From positions 21,733 through 85,732 of the forward strand of contig CAZFIV010000020.1 of assembly GCA_964519665.1 (NCBI GenBank): a stretch of DNA of 64,000 bases. Reading direction: 5' to 3'. Position numbers and translations under genes: made by a program. Below the pieces are notes generated by a model that was not told the DNA's origin, ran no database searches, and was given only the letters and a program-made list of their open reading frames with translations. The stretch comes from JANQQN01 sp964519665 (lineage in GTDB: Bacteria; Myxococcota; Kuafuiibacteriia; Kuafuiibacteriales; Kuafuiibacteriaceae). This document shows, in pieces, positions 27,518 through 36,149 of the stretch (positions are counted from its first letter, which is position 1; every line of letters begins with the position of its first letter).

Positions 27518-28146
27518 CCGCGTTGCCCACCTGCCTCCAGCGAGCGTTGGAAAACTTGTATCGCATCGACGGTCTGGCCGATGTGACCGACTTTCGAGTC
27601 TCCCGGGAGGTGCTGCGGTCGGCGCTCGGGTCGGACGCTTCCGATCATCGCGAGTCTCTGCTCGTTCAGGAGTCGGGCAACGAAACGTATGTTGCGCTGT
27701 TTCTATGCGAGGAGGTAGAGCAACAGGCCCTGCGGTTTCTGCAGGTCCGGTGTCCGCGTGGACTGGATGCCTTCTGCGTAGCCCTCGAGGGCGTATCACA
27801 TTTCGTGTACCTCACTTATGCCGGCGCTCGTCAGGAGCGGCCGGTCTCCCAGGTCGAGCTCGAGTTGCAGGCCGAGATCGATAAGTTCTTGGTTCTTCGA
27901 GCTGTCTTGGGCCTGTGCGGGACGACTTTGCGGGATCGCCTGTTCGGAGGATTTGAGTTGCGCCCCGGTATCTCCACGGTCGACCGGGCGCGGTATCGGT
28001 TCGCGAACCGGTACGGGCGGCGTTACGCGAAATGGCTCGACCAACGTTTCTCGAGCGGACGCGGCTCGGAGGCGCTCGCCGATGCCCGGATCACATATCG
28101 CCGACCGCTCGAACACAAGCTCTCACGGATCGCTCGACCTACTTGA
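27514..28146 (+). CDS. Conserved hypothetical protein, second of a coupled pair
   Basis: This 210-residue protein starts with GTG overlapping the upstream stop. It is acidic in the middle (FLCEEVEQQALRFLQV), helical, and carries a basic Arg-rich C-terminal third (RYRFANRYGRRYAKWLDQRF). No known domain is recognised. Coupling to the upstream gene suggests a two-protein module. It ends 5 bases from the convergent beta-helix lipoprotein gene. Confidence 0.7.
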   Translation: MTALPTCLQRALENLYRIDGLADVTDFRVSREVLRSALGSDASDHRESLLVQESGNETYVALFLCEEVEQQALRFLQVRCPRGLDAFCVALEGVSHFVYLTYAGARQERPVSQVELELQAEIDKFLVLRAVLGLCGTTLRDRLFGGFELRPGISTVDRARYRFANRYGRRYAKWLDQRFSSGRGSEALADARITYRRPLEHKLSRIARPT

Positions 28147-28151
28147 GCTCA

Positions 28152-29720
28152 CTACAAACACGTTCCGCGGCGGCTCGTAATGTGGTTCTCGCCGCCGTCC
28201 ACGACGCGAGCCTTGTCGGTGCAGGCGCTGAAGATGCCCCACGGGGAGCCGCCCACGGTGGATGTGCTGACCCAGACCTGCGCACCGCCGAACGCTGCGA
28301 TGCCGTACTTCCCGTTGGCTCGAATCGCCGACCGAGTGACTCGAACGCCTGCCCGGTCGCCGGCCAGGAGGCCGGCTTCCGGACAGCCCGTCAGGAGACT
28401 CCTTCGAATGCGGACGTTGGCGCTGTCCAGGACGCGCACCGCGGAGCCGGATTTGCAGTCGGAGATGCGGCTGTCCAGAATCGTCACCGGCCCCGACAAG
28501 ACGTCGTCGATTCGAATGCCCCCGAGGCTGGGGGCGGTTATGGTGGCCGTGACGGTCGCTACCGCATCCTGTCGGAGGTCGATGCCCACCCCGGCCGGGG
28601 TATCGATTTCGACGTCGGTGATCGCGGCCTTGGCCTGAGGCCCTTCGAGTTGGATCGCATTGCCCTGACGACCGCCGTGGCGACCCAGAAAACGAGTCGC
28701 CCGGACCTCCACGAGGCTGCTCGTGCCGTGAATTCCGCTCCGGTCTCGGTGATCGATGGTTCCGTTGGTGATGTAAAGCTCGGTCGGCCATTCATCGAAA
28801 GGTTCGGCCCGAATGGCGCTGGCTGACGCCGATTTGACGCGAGAGTCGATCAATCGAATCATTGCGCCGGATCCGTGAATCGTGTGCTGCCCGGAAGCGC
28901 TCAGGCGAGAAGAGGTGGCGACCACGGTGGCTGTCTGAGCGAACAACGCGCCGTCGGCGATCGATGCCGTTTCGACGTTTGCGAGGTCGACCATCGAATC
29001 GATGACGGCAACCACCGCGTATCCGCGAGCTTCGGTCAGCCGGGCGCCGCTGACGTTGACGACCGATCGCATTTCGGCTTGCAGATGCGCAACCCGAGTT
29101 CCGCGCGCTTCGAGGTTTTCGATGTCCACCCGGCTTCGAGAAATGCGCAGGCCGCGGCGAGTGTCGGTGGGCGCTTCGAGGCGGAGGCCTCGAATCACCA
29201 CGGTCGACGTTCGCACCTGCATGCAGGTCTGAGGCGCGCATCGGATCACCGTGTCTTCGAGGCGGCCAGTGCTTCGAACCATCGCGACCGTGTCGTCGGT
29301 CTGCTCGGGCAGCATAGTGACCCCGTCAAGCTGGAAGTCTCGGCTGTGCGTGACCTCGAGGCTGCCTTGCAAGGTGAGGCCTCGCATGGCGATGTCCGAG
29401 CCGGATACGGAGACCCGACCACGGAGCGTCGTTCCCGTGGAGGTCGCGACGATCCGGATCGGACGAGTAAGGAGCAGCCGCCCCATCGGGTAGGAACCGG
29501 GGCCCACTCGAATCTCGGCGGTCCGCTCGCGCAGCGCTCGAGCGAGGGTCTGAAAAGGAGCTTCAGGGCTTCCCGGGTCGCGGTCGTCGCCCTGGGTATC
29601 CACGTAGACGACGTTCACTGGCGTCGACATCACGACGGCCGGAACCACCGACGTCGACGGGACGCATGCCGCCCCCGAGATGACAACGCAGACCCAACAC
29701 AAGGCGTTTCCCGGCCGCAC
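28152..29720 (-). CDS. Secreted right-handed beta-helix lipoprotein
   Basis: This 522-residue protein has an N-terminal signal with a lipobox-like ending (VVISGAAC, cysteine at residue 19) and then YVDTQGDDRDPGSPEAPFQTLARAL, the start typical of DUF1565/pectate-lyase-like right-handed parallel beta-helix proteins. The remainder is about 15 short repeats of the type V-x-x-S-x-[LI]-x-x-x, as expected for helix coils. Such proteins bind or cleave polysaccharides or act as surface adhesins; no catalytic residues are evident. It is convergent with the unknown gene pair. Confidence 0.8.
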   Translation of the reverse strand: MRPGNALCWVCVVISGAACVPSTSVVPAVVMSTPVNVVYVDTQGDDRDPGSPEAPFQTLARALRERTAEIRVGPGSYPMGRLLLTRPIRIVATSTGTTLRGRVSVSGSDIAMRGLTLQGSLEVTHSRDFQLDGVTMLPEQTDDTVAMVRSTGRLEDTVIRCAPQTCMQVRTSTVVIRGLRLEAPTDTRRGLRISRSRVDIENLEARGTRVAHLQAEMRSVVNVSGARLTEARGYAVVAVIDSMVDLANVETASIADGALFAQTATVVATSSRLSASGQHTIHGSGAMIRLIDSRVKSASASAIRAEPFDEWPTELYITNGTIDHRDRSGIHGTSSLVEVRATRFLGRHGGRQGNAIQLEGPQAKAAITDVEIDTPAGVGIDLRQDAVATVTATITAPSLGGIRIDDVLSGPVTILDSRISDCKSGSAVRVLDSANVRIRRSLLTGCPEAGLLAGDRAGVRVTRSAIRANGKYGIAAFGGAQVWVSTSTVGGSPWGIFSACTDKARVVDGGENHITSRRGTCL

Positions 29721-29802
29721 GTGCGTAGGCTAACTTGCTCGGCGCTTCGTTTCATCCCTTGTGTCTTGACGACGAATCGACGGCTCGGTACGTCCGCACC
29801 CT

Positions 29803-29961
29803 ATGGTTGACCCGTCCGCAGCGACCTGGCTTGGCCAACTCCTCGAACCGGACGTTCTTCCGGTTTGGTTGATGGCTTCCGCCATCGTTCTTCTGACCGG
29901 GCTAACGGTGCGTCAGGCGCTCAGGGATCGTTCGAACCGAGGCGAAATGCGGGATCGATAG
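29803..29961 (+). CDS. Possible small one-helix membrane protein
   Basis: This is a 52-residue reading frame with one hydrophobic stretch (about DVLPVWLMASAIVLLTGLTV) followed by a basic tail. It starts with ATG 82 bases from the divergent beta-helix gene and overlaps the 3' end of trmB on the other strand by 41 bases. No ribosome binding site stands out, so it may not be expressed. Confidence 0.35.
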   Translation: MVDPSAATWLGQLLEPDVLPVWLMASAIVLLTGLTVRQALRDRSNRGEMRDR

Positions 29962-30655
29962 ACTCGACCGGGGTGCCGTCCGGGTTCACTCGCTGGGGAT
30001 TGGTATCGCGGAACTCGGGCTCGGGTACGGGGCCTGCCGGTTCGCGAACCTTCTCGAAAAGCATACGATAGACGGGCTCGCTTTCCGACTGATGGTGCTG
30101 TTCCCACTCGGTGCGTTCGGGAAACGGGCTGGGTACCTCCATATCGGTTCCGAGCTTCGATACCAGCGCGGCCTCTTGGTCGAGGAACATGTACATCTCT
30201 TCAGCGAGCGGACGAATGTCTGACTGAGCAAAGACTTCGCCTCCGAGGGGAAGCGCCAGAGCCATCTCGCGGACCAGCTGGGGTTGGAGAATCCGGCGCT
30301 TCCAATGCCGCTTCTTGAAGCAAGGGTCGGGAAACATGATGAAAAACCGGGCCACGCTACCCGGTGGCTGGTCGCTCAGGTTCATGTTCGCATTGGCGTA
30401 GAAAAACCGGAGATTCTTCAGGCCGTGGGCCTCGGCGCGTCGGTTGTTATCGTCGACGAGCGGCTTTCGGATCTCGAGGCCGGCAAAGTCGCGGTCGGGA
30501 TGCGCGAGCGCACGAGCAAACAGAAAGCCCCCACCCCCGCATCCGAGGTCCATTTCGAGCGGAGCAACGCGCCCGTACAGCTCCTGACGATCGAGTGGGC
30601 CGAGGTGAGTGACGACCGTGAAAGGATTGGCGTGCTTACGGATCCGGCGCGACAT
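29921..30655 (-). CDS. trmB: tRNA (guanine-N7-)-methyltransferase
   Basis: This 244-residue SAM-dependent enzyme methylates G46 of tRNAs. Visible motifs are the SAM-binding MDLGCGGGGFLFARAL, LEIRKPLV, and the TrmB signature FPDPCFKKRHWKRRI (canonical PDPWPKKRHxKRR), in which Cys replaces the usual Trp. A C-terminal extension of about 50 residues after the QSESEPVYRMLFEK segment is longer than in E. coli TrmB. The gene start overlaps the end of epmA by 20 bases on the same strand, so the two translation-related genes form an operon. Confidence 0.92.
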   Translation of the reverse strand: MSRRIRKHANPFTVVTHLGPLDRQELYGRVAPLEMDLGCGGGGFLFARALAHPDRDFAGLEIRKPLVDDNNRRAEAHGLKNLRFFYANANMNLSDQPPGSVARFFIMFPDPCFKKRHWKRRILQPQLVREMALALPLGGEVFAQSDIRPLAEEMYMFLDQEAALVSKLGTDMEVPSPFPERTEWEQHHQSESEPVYRMLFEKVREPAGPVPEPEFRDTNPQRVNPDGTPVESIDPAFRLGSNDP

Positions 30656-31658
30656 CTTGGTCCCGAGGTGAAAACGAAATCACATCTTGAATGCAGTCCA
30701 GGCCCAAGCACAACATCAATAGCCGATCGAAACCCAGGGCGATACCTGCGGCTTCGCAGATGTGACCGAGATCCTCGAGCAGCCCCTCGTCGATCGGATA
30801 GACATCCCGCCCGAGTCGTCGGCGCATCGCGATGTCGGCCTGGAACCGTTTTCGCTGCTCGTCGGGGTCGGTCAGTTCGCCGAAAGCATTCGCGAGCTCG
30901 AGGCTACCGACGTACACCTCGAAGCGTTCGGCGACCCGGGGGTCATCCGGGCTGAGCCTCGCCAGGGCGGCCATCGAGGCCGGAAATCCGTACATGATGA
31001 CCACCTGGTCGGGCGGAAAACTCGGTTCCACATGTTCCAGGAACGCGCGGTGCCACACGTCTTCCCAGTCGTCGTCGTCGGCGCTGCGAACGGCCATTGC
31101 CGCCCGCAGACCCTCCGTTTCGGGGTAGTCGAGCGGATTGGGCAGGCCAGCCTGCACGAACGCCTCGGACGCCGACCATCGAGTGAAGCCCTTGGGGCGC
31201 CACGGTCCGTCGACCTCCTCGGCCACGGTTCGCAGGAGGCACTCGACGTCATCCATGAGCTCGGATAGCAGCCCCGGCTGCCGATACCATTCCAACATCG
31301 TAAACTCGGGCGCGTGGGTCTTCGAGCGTTCACCGTTTCTAAACACCCGAGCGAGTTGATAGATGTGGCCGAGGCCGCGTCCGAGCATTCGCTTCATCGC
31401 GTATTCCGGAGACGTATGGAGAAATAGGGGGGTCCGGCTGCGGTCCGGTCCAACCTCGACGGTTGCAAACGCCTCCAGGTGCGGCTCGAGGCCCGGTGAC
31501 ACGACTGCGATCGGCGTATCGACTTCCAGAAAGCCGCGCCGATCCAAGAACGTCCGCACGGCGTCGCTCAGGCGTTTGCGAGCCTCGAGAACGAAGCGCG
31601 GGGGGACGTGATTTCGGTCGACGGTGCGTTCAGCGGTCGGCGAATCTGCATTCGGCAT
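30636..31658 (-). CDS. epmA: EpmA-like elongation factor P lysyl ligase (GenX/PoxA)
   Basis: This 340-residue protein is the class II lysyl-tRNA synthetase catalytic domain without an anticodon-binding domain. Class II motifs are visible: FLEVDTPIAVVSPG (motif 1), RVFRNGERSKTHAPEFTMLEWY (motif 2) and GIALGFDRLLML (motif 3). EpmA attaches beta-lysine to EF-P to help ribosomes translate polyproline. EpmB, the aminomutase partner, is not in the window. It lies 9 bases downstream of the DUF2330 gene and overlaps trmB. Confidence 0.92.
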   Translation of the reverse strand: MPNADSPTAERTVDRNHVPPRFVLEARKRLSDAVRTFLDRRGFLEVDTPIAVVSPGLEPHLEAFATVEVGPDRSRTPLFLHTSPEYAMKRMLGRGLGHIYQLARVFRNGERSKTHAPEFTMLEWYRQPGLLSELMDDVECLLRTVAEEVDGPWRPKGFTRWSASEAFVQAGLPNPLDYPETEGLRAAMAVRSADDDDWEDVWHRAFLEHVEPSFPPDQVVIMYGFPASMAALARLSPDDPRVAERFEVYVGSLELANAFGELTDPDEQRKRFQADIAMRRRLGRDVYPIDEGLLEDLGHICEAAGIALGFDRLLMLCLGLDCIQDVISFSPRDQDVAPDP

Positions 31659-31667
31659 CGTCGGGCC

Positions 31668-32996
31668 CTACGCGTCGGCCTTGGCCCTATTCGCGAATTG
31701 AACCCGTACGAACCCTCGTCGCCGGGGAACGCTGGGCCAAAGCAGTTGGGTCACCCCGACCGCCAGTGGTGTGAGTGCCGCCAGCCGGCCGAGGCCGTCG
31801 AGAGCCATCAGCCAATACGCGGCAACCAAAATGGCGTAGAACGCCCAAAGATTGGGCCAGGGCGACTCTCCCTGCGCTTCGCGCGCCCTGCCGCGAGCCA
31901 CGAGCCAGCGCAGGAACCACGACTCGGGCGTGAACAACAGCGGCGTCATGCCGAGCAGCAAGCACAGCACGATATCGACCAGGCCCCCTCGAGCTCCCCA
32001 GCCAGGAATACGCGGAGCGTCCGTACCGGCAAAGGCATGCTCCCGCCAGATCTCGTCGCCGTGGCGGAATCGATGACGAACGAGCTGCGGGGTTGGAGGG
32101 AGCCGCAGGTCGAGGTCGTGGGCAAGGATGGTTGCCAGGGCATCGCGTGGTTCCACTTGTCGACTGAACACCGCGCAATAGTGTCCGGTTCGCTCCTCCG
32201 CCGGGTCCCACGGGCGGTCGGCCCAAGTTTGAGGAAAGTCCGCCGATCCGAGGGGGCGAGCGGCGAGGGTCCAGATATCGAACGAGGGGTCCTCGGCGAG
32301 TCGCTGAGGTTGTCGAAGCAGGGGCAGAAGCGGCTGGTCACTCGGGAAGCGGAACATGACCGGAACGGTAGCCCCCCGCTGGGTGGCCCTCGGCTCCCGG
32401 TCCTCGACATGCAACGCCACCAGGACCCAGCCTCGGTTGAGGTGACCGGCGATCGACGACTTGAGCCTCTCCGACACTGGGTACCGACCGCGCGCCAACC
32501 ACTTGCGCATGCGCTCCGGCAGGACCATCCGTCCGGTGATGGTGGATGTCTGAACCTGGCCGTCGAAGACTTCGTACTCTGAGATCGCGAGGCGAGGGAC
32601 CGGCGGCGACTCGGGCCTAGCGGGGCGCGTTTCGATAACCTCGCGCATCAACCACGACACGCTGCTCGGGCCAAACAGGTCGTTGCGAATATCGAAGTTG
32701 TAGGGGGCGGGGACGGTCGTTTCTTGCTCGAGCCCCCGAAACGTCAAATCCGGCTTCACCAGAATGTTGGGCCGGACCGGAAACGGTTTTAGCCAAACGA
32801 ACCGGCTTCCGCTGCTCTGCACCTCGACCGACTCGACCAAAGTTGTCGTCGGCGGCTGGAAACTGATGACCGCGTGGAAGTGAACGGGGCGGACATTGGC
32901 GTCCACCTCACTGAGGAAGACGGCACCGTAGGTTGGCGTCGCGACCGCCACCATGCTCAGTGTGATTCCGGCCAATCCAAAACCCCAGGTCTTCAT
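31668..32996 (-). CDS. DUF2330-like exported membrane protein
   Basis: This 442-residue protein has a signal peptide (MKTWGFGLAGITLSMVAVATPTYGA) and a large extracytoplasmic region starting with the HAVISFQPPTTTLVESVEVQSS segment, reminiscent of DUF2330. Two or three transmembrane helices lie near the C-terminus (about residues 345-420). DUF2330 proteins are of unknown function and often contain several helices at the end. The ATG at 32996 is chosen for the signal peptide; the frame continues upstream without one. It heads a probable operon with epmA and trmB and is divergent from the XRE-shikimate kinase gene. Confidence 0.75.
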   Translation of the reverse strand: MKTWGFGLAGITLSMVAVATPTYGAVFLSEVDANVRPVHFHAVISFQPPTTTLVESVEVQSSGSRFVWLKPFPVRPNILVKPDLTFRGLEQETTVPAPYNFDIRNDLFGPSSVSWLMREVIETRPARPESPPVPRLAISEYEVFDGQVQTSTITGRMVLPERMRKWLARGRYPVSERLKSSIAGHLNRGWVLVALHVEDREPRATQRGATVPVMFRFPSDQPLLPLLRQPQRLAEDPSFDIWTLAARPLGSADFPQTWADRPWDPAEERTGHYCAVFSRQVEPRDALATILAHDLDLRLPPTPQLVRHRFRHGDEIWREHAFAGTDAPRIPGWGARGGLVDIVLCLLLGMTPLLFTPESWFLRWLVARGRAREAQGESPWPNLWAFYAILVAAYWLMALDGLGRLAALTPLAVGVTQLLWPSVPRRRGFVRVQFANRAKADA

Positions 32997-33142
32997 GGAC
33001 TTGCGGAGACTAGCTCGAAAGAAATGGAACGAGAACTCGAGCAGGGCGAGGTCGAACCGGCATGCGAAGCGCAAGGCCGCTTCCACCGCGAGCGTCGCGT
33101 CCGATGATTGATGAGGCGAGGAGATCGCGACAAAGTCGGAAA

Positions 33143-33186
33143 GCAGTATACGTCTTGTAGGACGCCATCGTTAAGCAGTATACTGC
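33143..33186. promoter_or_regulatory. Candidate operator: GCAGTATAC half-site and full palindrome
   Basis: GCAGTATACTGC at 33175-33186 is a perfect 12-bp palindrome lying 5 bases before the GTG start of the XRE-type regulator, and GCAGTATAC at 33143-33151 repeats three quarters of it 32 bases upstream. This looks like an autoregulatory binding site that could also affect the divergent DUF2330 operon. Confidence 0.6.
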
Positions 33187-33190
33187 TGCC

Positions 33191-33973
33191 GTGGACTCGT
33201 TGGAGCCGCTCGGTAAGGCCATTCGCCGGGCTCGCCTCGACGCCGGGCTGACCATCAAGATGCTCGCGTCGCGATGCGGGCTGTCCCCTCGCTTCCTTTC
33301 CGATCTCGAAAAAGGCCGGGGCAACATTTCCATCGGGCGCCTGTGGGCTGTGGGGCGTGCGTTAGACCGACCATTGGCGGAGCTGGTGACACCTCTAGAT
33401 TTGGCCGCCCAGGCGCGTCGCCGGCGGGCACCCGTGTCGCTGGTCGGTGTGCGGGGGGCGGGGAAGAGCACCATTGGCCGCCGGGTGTCGGAGCGCCTGA
33501 AGCTACCGTTCTTCGAGCTCGACGCTCACATTGAGGCCGCCGCCGGTCTCCCGCTCGGGCAGCTGTTCGAGATCCACGGCGAGACCTACTACCGACGGCT
33601 GGAGCGGGAGGCGCTCAACCGTTTTCTCTCGGAGGAGAGGGAGGGTGCCGTCCTGGCTACCGGGGGTGGGATCGTGACCGATCCGGATACCTGGTCGACC
33701 CTTCGAGAAAGCACCCTCACGGTGTGGCTTCGAGCGGACCCCGAGGACCATTACCGGCGCGTGATGGAGCAAGGCGACCTTCGCCCGATGAAGAACCGGC
33801 CTGGCGCCATGGCTGAGCTTCGCGTGCTCCTGGCGAAGCGGGCGCCGCTGTACGCTCAGGCTCAGGTCGTCGTCGAAACCTCGCAACTCGGGCTCGACGG
33901 CGCCGTCGAAGCGGTTTGCCGAGCGGTCGAGGCTCTTCCACCAGAACCCGACACCTCTGCTGAGTATCGGTAG
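33191..33973 (+). CDS. XRE-type regulator fused to a shikimate kinase-like domain
   Basis: This 260-residue protein has an N-terminal HTH_XRE domain (about residues 6-62, AGLTIKMLASRCGLSPRFLSDLEKG) and a C-terminal shikimate kinase-like domain (about 80-245) with an intact P-loop G86-VRGAGKST, the D-A-H-I segment and LATGGGIV. The same layout is found in BzdR and BoxR, regulators of benzoate catabolism that sense benzoyl-CoA through the kinase-like domain. No benzoate genes are nearby, so the ligand may differ. The GTG at 33191 places the start next to the palindrome listed above. Confidence 0.88.
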   Translation: MDSLEPLGKAIRRARLDAGLTIKMLASRCGLSPRFLSDLEKGRGNISIGRLWAVGRALDRPLAELVTPLDLAAQARRRRAPVSLVGVRGAGKSTIGRRVSERLKLPFFELDAHIEAAAGLPLGQLFEIHGETYYRRLEREALNRFLSEEREGAVLATGGGIVTDPDTWSTLRESTLTVWLRADPEDHYRRVMEQGDLRPMKNRPGAMAELRVLLAKRAPLYAQAQVVVETSQLGLDGAVEAVCRAVEALPPEPDTSAEYR

Positions 33974-34098
33974 GCAGCCTACATCCCGGGGAGCGCCACG
34001 ACTTTTCTTCGCAACGGAAGAATCCAACCGTCGAAGATCCAAACGTACCCTTAGCCCGGCCGCCACGGATGGCGCGACCGGCTTCAAGGACGTAAGGC

Positions 34099-34500
34099 AT
34101 GAACAAAGTCGCAGGAACCAACACCTCTCCGATCGGCGTCAGCCAGGGACAAGGCTCGATCGGGAACCCCGACCAGTCCGACCAGATCCGAAAGCTGGTC
34201 GAGCAGCTCATGAAGCTCGTGCCGATGCTCGAGCAGGCGCTGAAGGGCCAGGATCAGTGCAGCGATGGCCAGTGCGGCAACGGCGGGGGAACGCCGCCAA
34301 CAGCTTCCCAGGGTGGCTCGCCAGGCATTGGCGACCAGTTCGGTATGCTCGAGGAGCTTCTGAGAAAGCTCGGCAAGTTTGACAACCGATCGATTCAAGA
34401 CGCCGTGGCCGGGATTCCGGGCGCTCAACAGGCCATCATGACGGGGGCGAACCTGAACTCCGCAGGCACTGTTGCGGGAATGCCCGCTGGGTTCGCTTGA
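34099..34500 (+). CDS. Small Gly/Gln-rich harpin-like protein
   Basis: This 133-residue hydrophilic protein has no signal peptide. It has a Ser/Gly/Asn/Gln-rich N-terminus, an amphipathic helix (QIRKLVEQLMKLVPMLEQAL, residues about 29-48), a Gly/Gln-rich middle containing a cysteine pair (QCSDGQCGNGGG), a second helix (FGMLEELLRKLGKF) and an Ala/Gly-rich tail. The composition and the QxxxLVxxLMxLV helix resemble harpins such as HpaG, which are substrates of type III secretion, but two cysteines are unusual for harpins. A type III-like locus sits at the far end of the window. Function is not established. Confidence 0.65.
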   Translation: MNKVAGTNTSPIGVSQGQGSIGNPDQSDQIRKLVEQLMKLVPMLEQALKGQDQCSDGQCGNGGGTPPTASQGGSPGIGDQFGMLEELLRKLGKFDNRSIQDAVAGIPGAQQAIMTGANLNSAGTVAGMPAGFA

Positions 34501-34556
34501 TCCGCCGAGCCATTCTACGCCCGCATTGAACCGATCGAGCCGACCATCAGGGCCCT

Positions 34557-35636
34557 TCACCCAACCCGGAGCGCAGTTGGCGGCAGGATGCCCGCAACGC
34601 ACTCCTTGAAGGTCGAGGACGGGCTTCCGGCCTCGCCGGTGACCATCATCGTGAGCCAAGCCCCGTGGCTCCCGTCCGGGCGTCCCCCGAGGCCCCCGAC
34701 CTCCGTCCGGGTCCAGCGCACTCGAAAGTCTCGGGGATGACGCCGCCAGCGGGCCTTGACTGCAGCGACGACCGCCTCAGCCGAAGCTCCGCCAGGAGCG
34801 TCCACCGGATGCGTCGAGCCCACGACCGTCGCCAGGCGGCTGAAATACGGACCTTCGCCAGCGATCTGGGCCACGAGAGCATCTAGCGTGGTTACTTTGG
34901 TGCCGATGTGGAGGGTGCTCAGCGTCGAGTTGCGCAGGGCAGCAAGGGTGCCGGCTTGTCCGAGTGCCAAGGCGAAGACGAAGCGATGGCCGAGGCGAAC
35001 GTGGGTCCGTTCGTCGAGCGTAGCGCGAACGCCGGCTTGCCACGCGAGGTCGATCGCTAAGAAAGGCATGCTCAAGACCGCCCAACGTCCATCTCGTGGG
35101 CCAAGGGCGACCGAACAGCGGAATTTTGAGGTTGGGTCGGGTCCGCTAAGGTCGGCGCAAACGATCAGTGAAGTCTCCGCAGCGAGCTCGACCAGAAGCG
35201 CGTCACCGACCCCTCCGGGCAGAATGCTGCGAACGCTGGCCCGGGTGTACCCTCGAACAGCCGAAACTTGACGGGGACCGACTTCCAGTCGGACTCGTTC
35301 CGAGAGAAGAACTTCGGTCGGTATCCATCCCAACCGGTGGTTGGGGTGAGCGACCCACGTGTCTTCCCCTAGCCAAGGCGAGACGGGTCGGTCGCGGGTG
35401 AGCGCGTCCAAGAACGCCGCGGCGGTGCGGTGGGCCTCGATCAGGTCCAGCCGGCTGCCTGCGACGGGGCTCCAGCCTGAGACCCGTGCGACGGGCACGA
35501 AGGCATCCGCTGACAGGGCGCTGAGCCACGGTCCGAGCCATCGGTAGAGTTTGGACCGTGAGGCTTCGAGTACGCCGTCAAACGACTGGGTTTCATGGGC
35601 CGTCGCCGGTGCGAGCCAGTCGATGACCGACCCCAT
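34557..35636 (-). CDS. Hypothetical protein
   Basis: This 359-residue protein starts MGSVIDWLAPATAHETQSF and is not recognised. It has no clear signal peptide or transmembrane helix. It contains beta-rich segments alternating with helices and a conserved-looking YTRASVRSILPGG stretch near residues 139-151. It is convergent with the harpin-like gene, with 56 bases between ends, and divergent from the next small gene. The codon usage resembles that of its neighbours. Confidence 0.65.
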   Translation of the reverse strand: MGSVIDWLAPATAHETQSFDGVLEASRSKLYRWLGPWLSALSADAFVPVARVSGWSPVAGSRLDLIEAHRTAAAFLDALTRDRPVSPWLGEDTWVAHPNHRLGWIPTEVLLSERVRLEVGPRQVSAVRGYTRASVRSILPGGVGDALLVELAAETSLIVCADLSGPDPTSKFRCSVALGPRDGRWAVLSMPFLAIDLAWQAGVRATLDERTHVRLGHRFVFALALGQAGTLAALRNSTLSTLHIGTKVTTLDALVAQIAGEGPYFSRLATVVGSTHPVDAPGGASAEAVVAAVKARWRRHPRDFRVRWTRTEVGGLGGRPDGSHGAWLTMMVTGEAGSPSSTFKECVAGILPPTALRVG

Positions 35637-35724
35637 GGAGGAAGGTTGACAGCCTCGACCGGCCTGGTAAAGGTCCTCGACCTCGCCCGCCTGAGATAGG
35701 CCGGCTCAAAGGAGTCTCTGACCG

Positions 35725-36084
35725 ATGTCCAATCTGTCCGACTTTCTGCAAGAAAACGAGATAGAACCCGAAGCCGTCGTCGACCGTTCCAAAGTCCTCG
35801 AAACGCGCGACGCTGCCGAGAGAGAAAAAAGCGTGAAGCGTGCGGCAGCTCGACGCGCCAAAAAGTCGTATGAAGAGCTCAGCATTGAAAAGCCGCAAGG
35901 TCTGGGCCGCGGGGTCAGCATGCGGACCCTGCGCGACGCGCTCGAAGGCAACAAGGTTCCGCGGCTTGGTCGCAAGAAGATAACGCGAGCAGTCAACTCG
36001 CTCCTGGCGTCCCAAAGTAAAGACGAGATCGATTTTCGGGCTCTGTTCGCGGACGTAGGTTCTCGTAAGGGCAAAGGCAAGTAA
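35725..36084 (+). CDS. Small basic helical hypothetical protein
   Basis: This 119-residue, Lys/Arg/Glu-rich protein has no signal peptide or membrane helix. It has a charged helical part (VLETRDAAEREKSVKRAAARRAKKSYEEL) and a C-terminal basic tail (SRKGKGK), suggesting nucleic acid or ribosome binding, which is inference. It is first in a run of three small co-directional genes to 37306. Confidence 0.6.
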   Translation: MSNLSDFLQENEIEPEAVVDRSKVLETRDAAEREKSVKRAAARRAKKSYEELSIEKPQGLGRGVSMRTLRDALEGNKVPRLGRKKITRAVNSLLASQSKDEIDFRALFADVGSRKGKGK

Positions 36085-36149
36085 GGCCGCCGATACGAGC
36101 GAGGCTCTGGAAGGTTGCCTTGCCTGCAGGCTGGGCCCATAGTCGCAAC

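Noticed and set aside
28875..29810. A 311-codon + strand frame opposite the beta-helix gene
   Set aside because: The minus frame has a signal peptide and beta-helix pattern; the + frame has no recognisable features.
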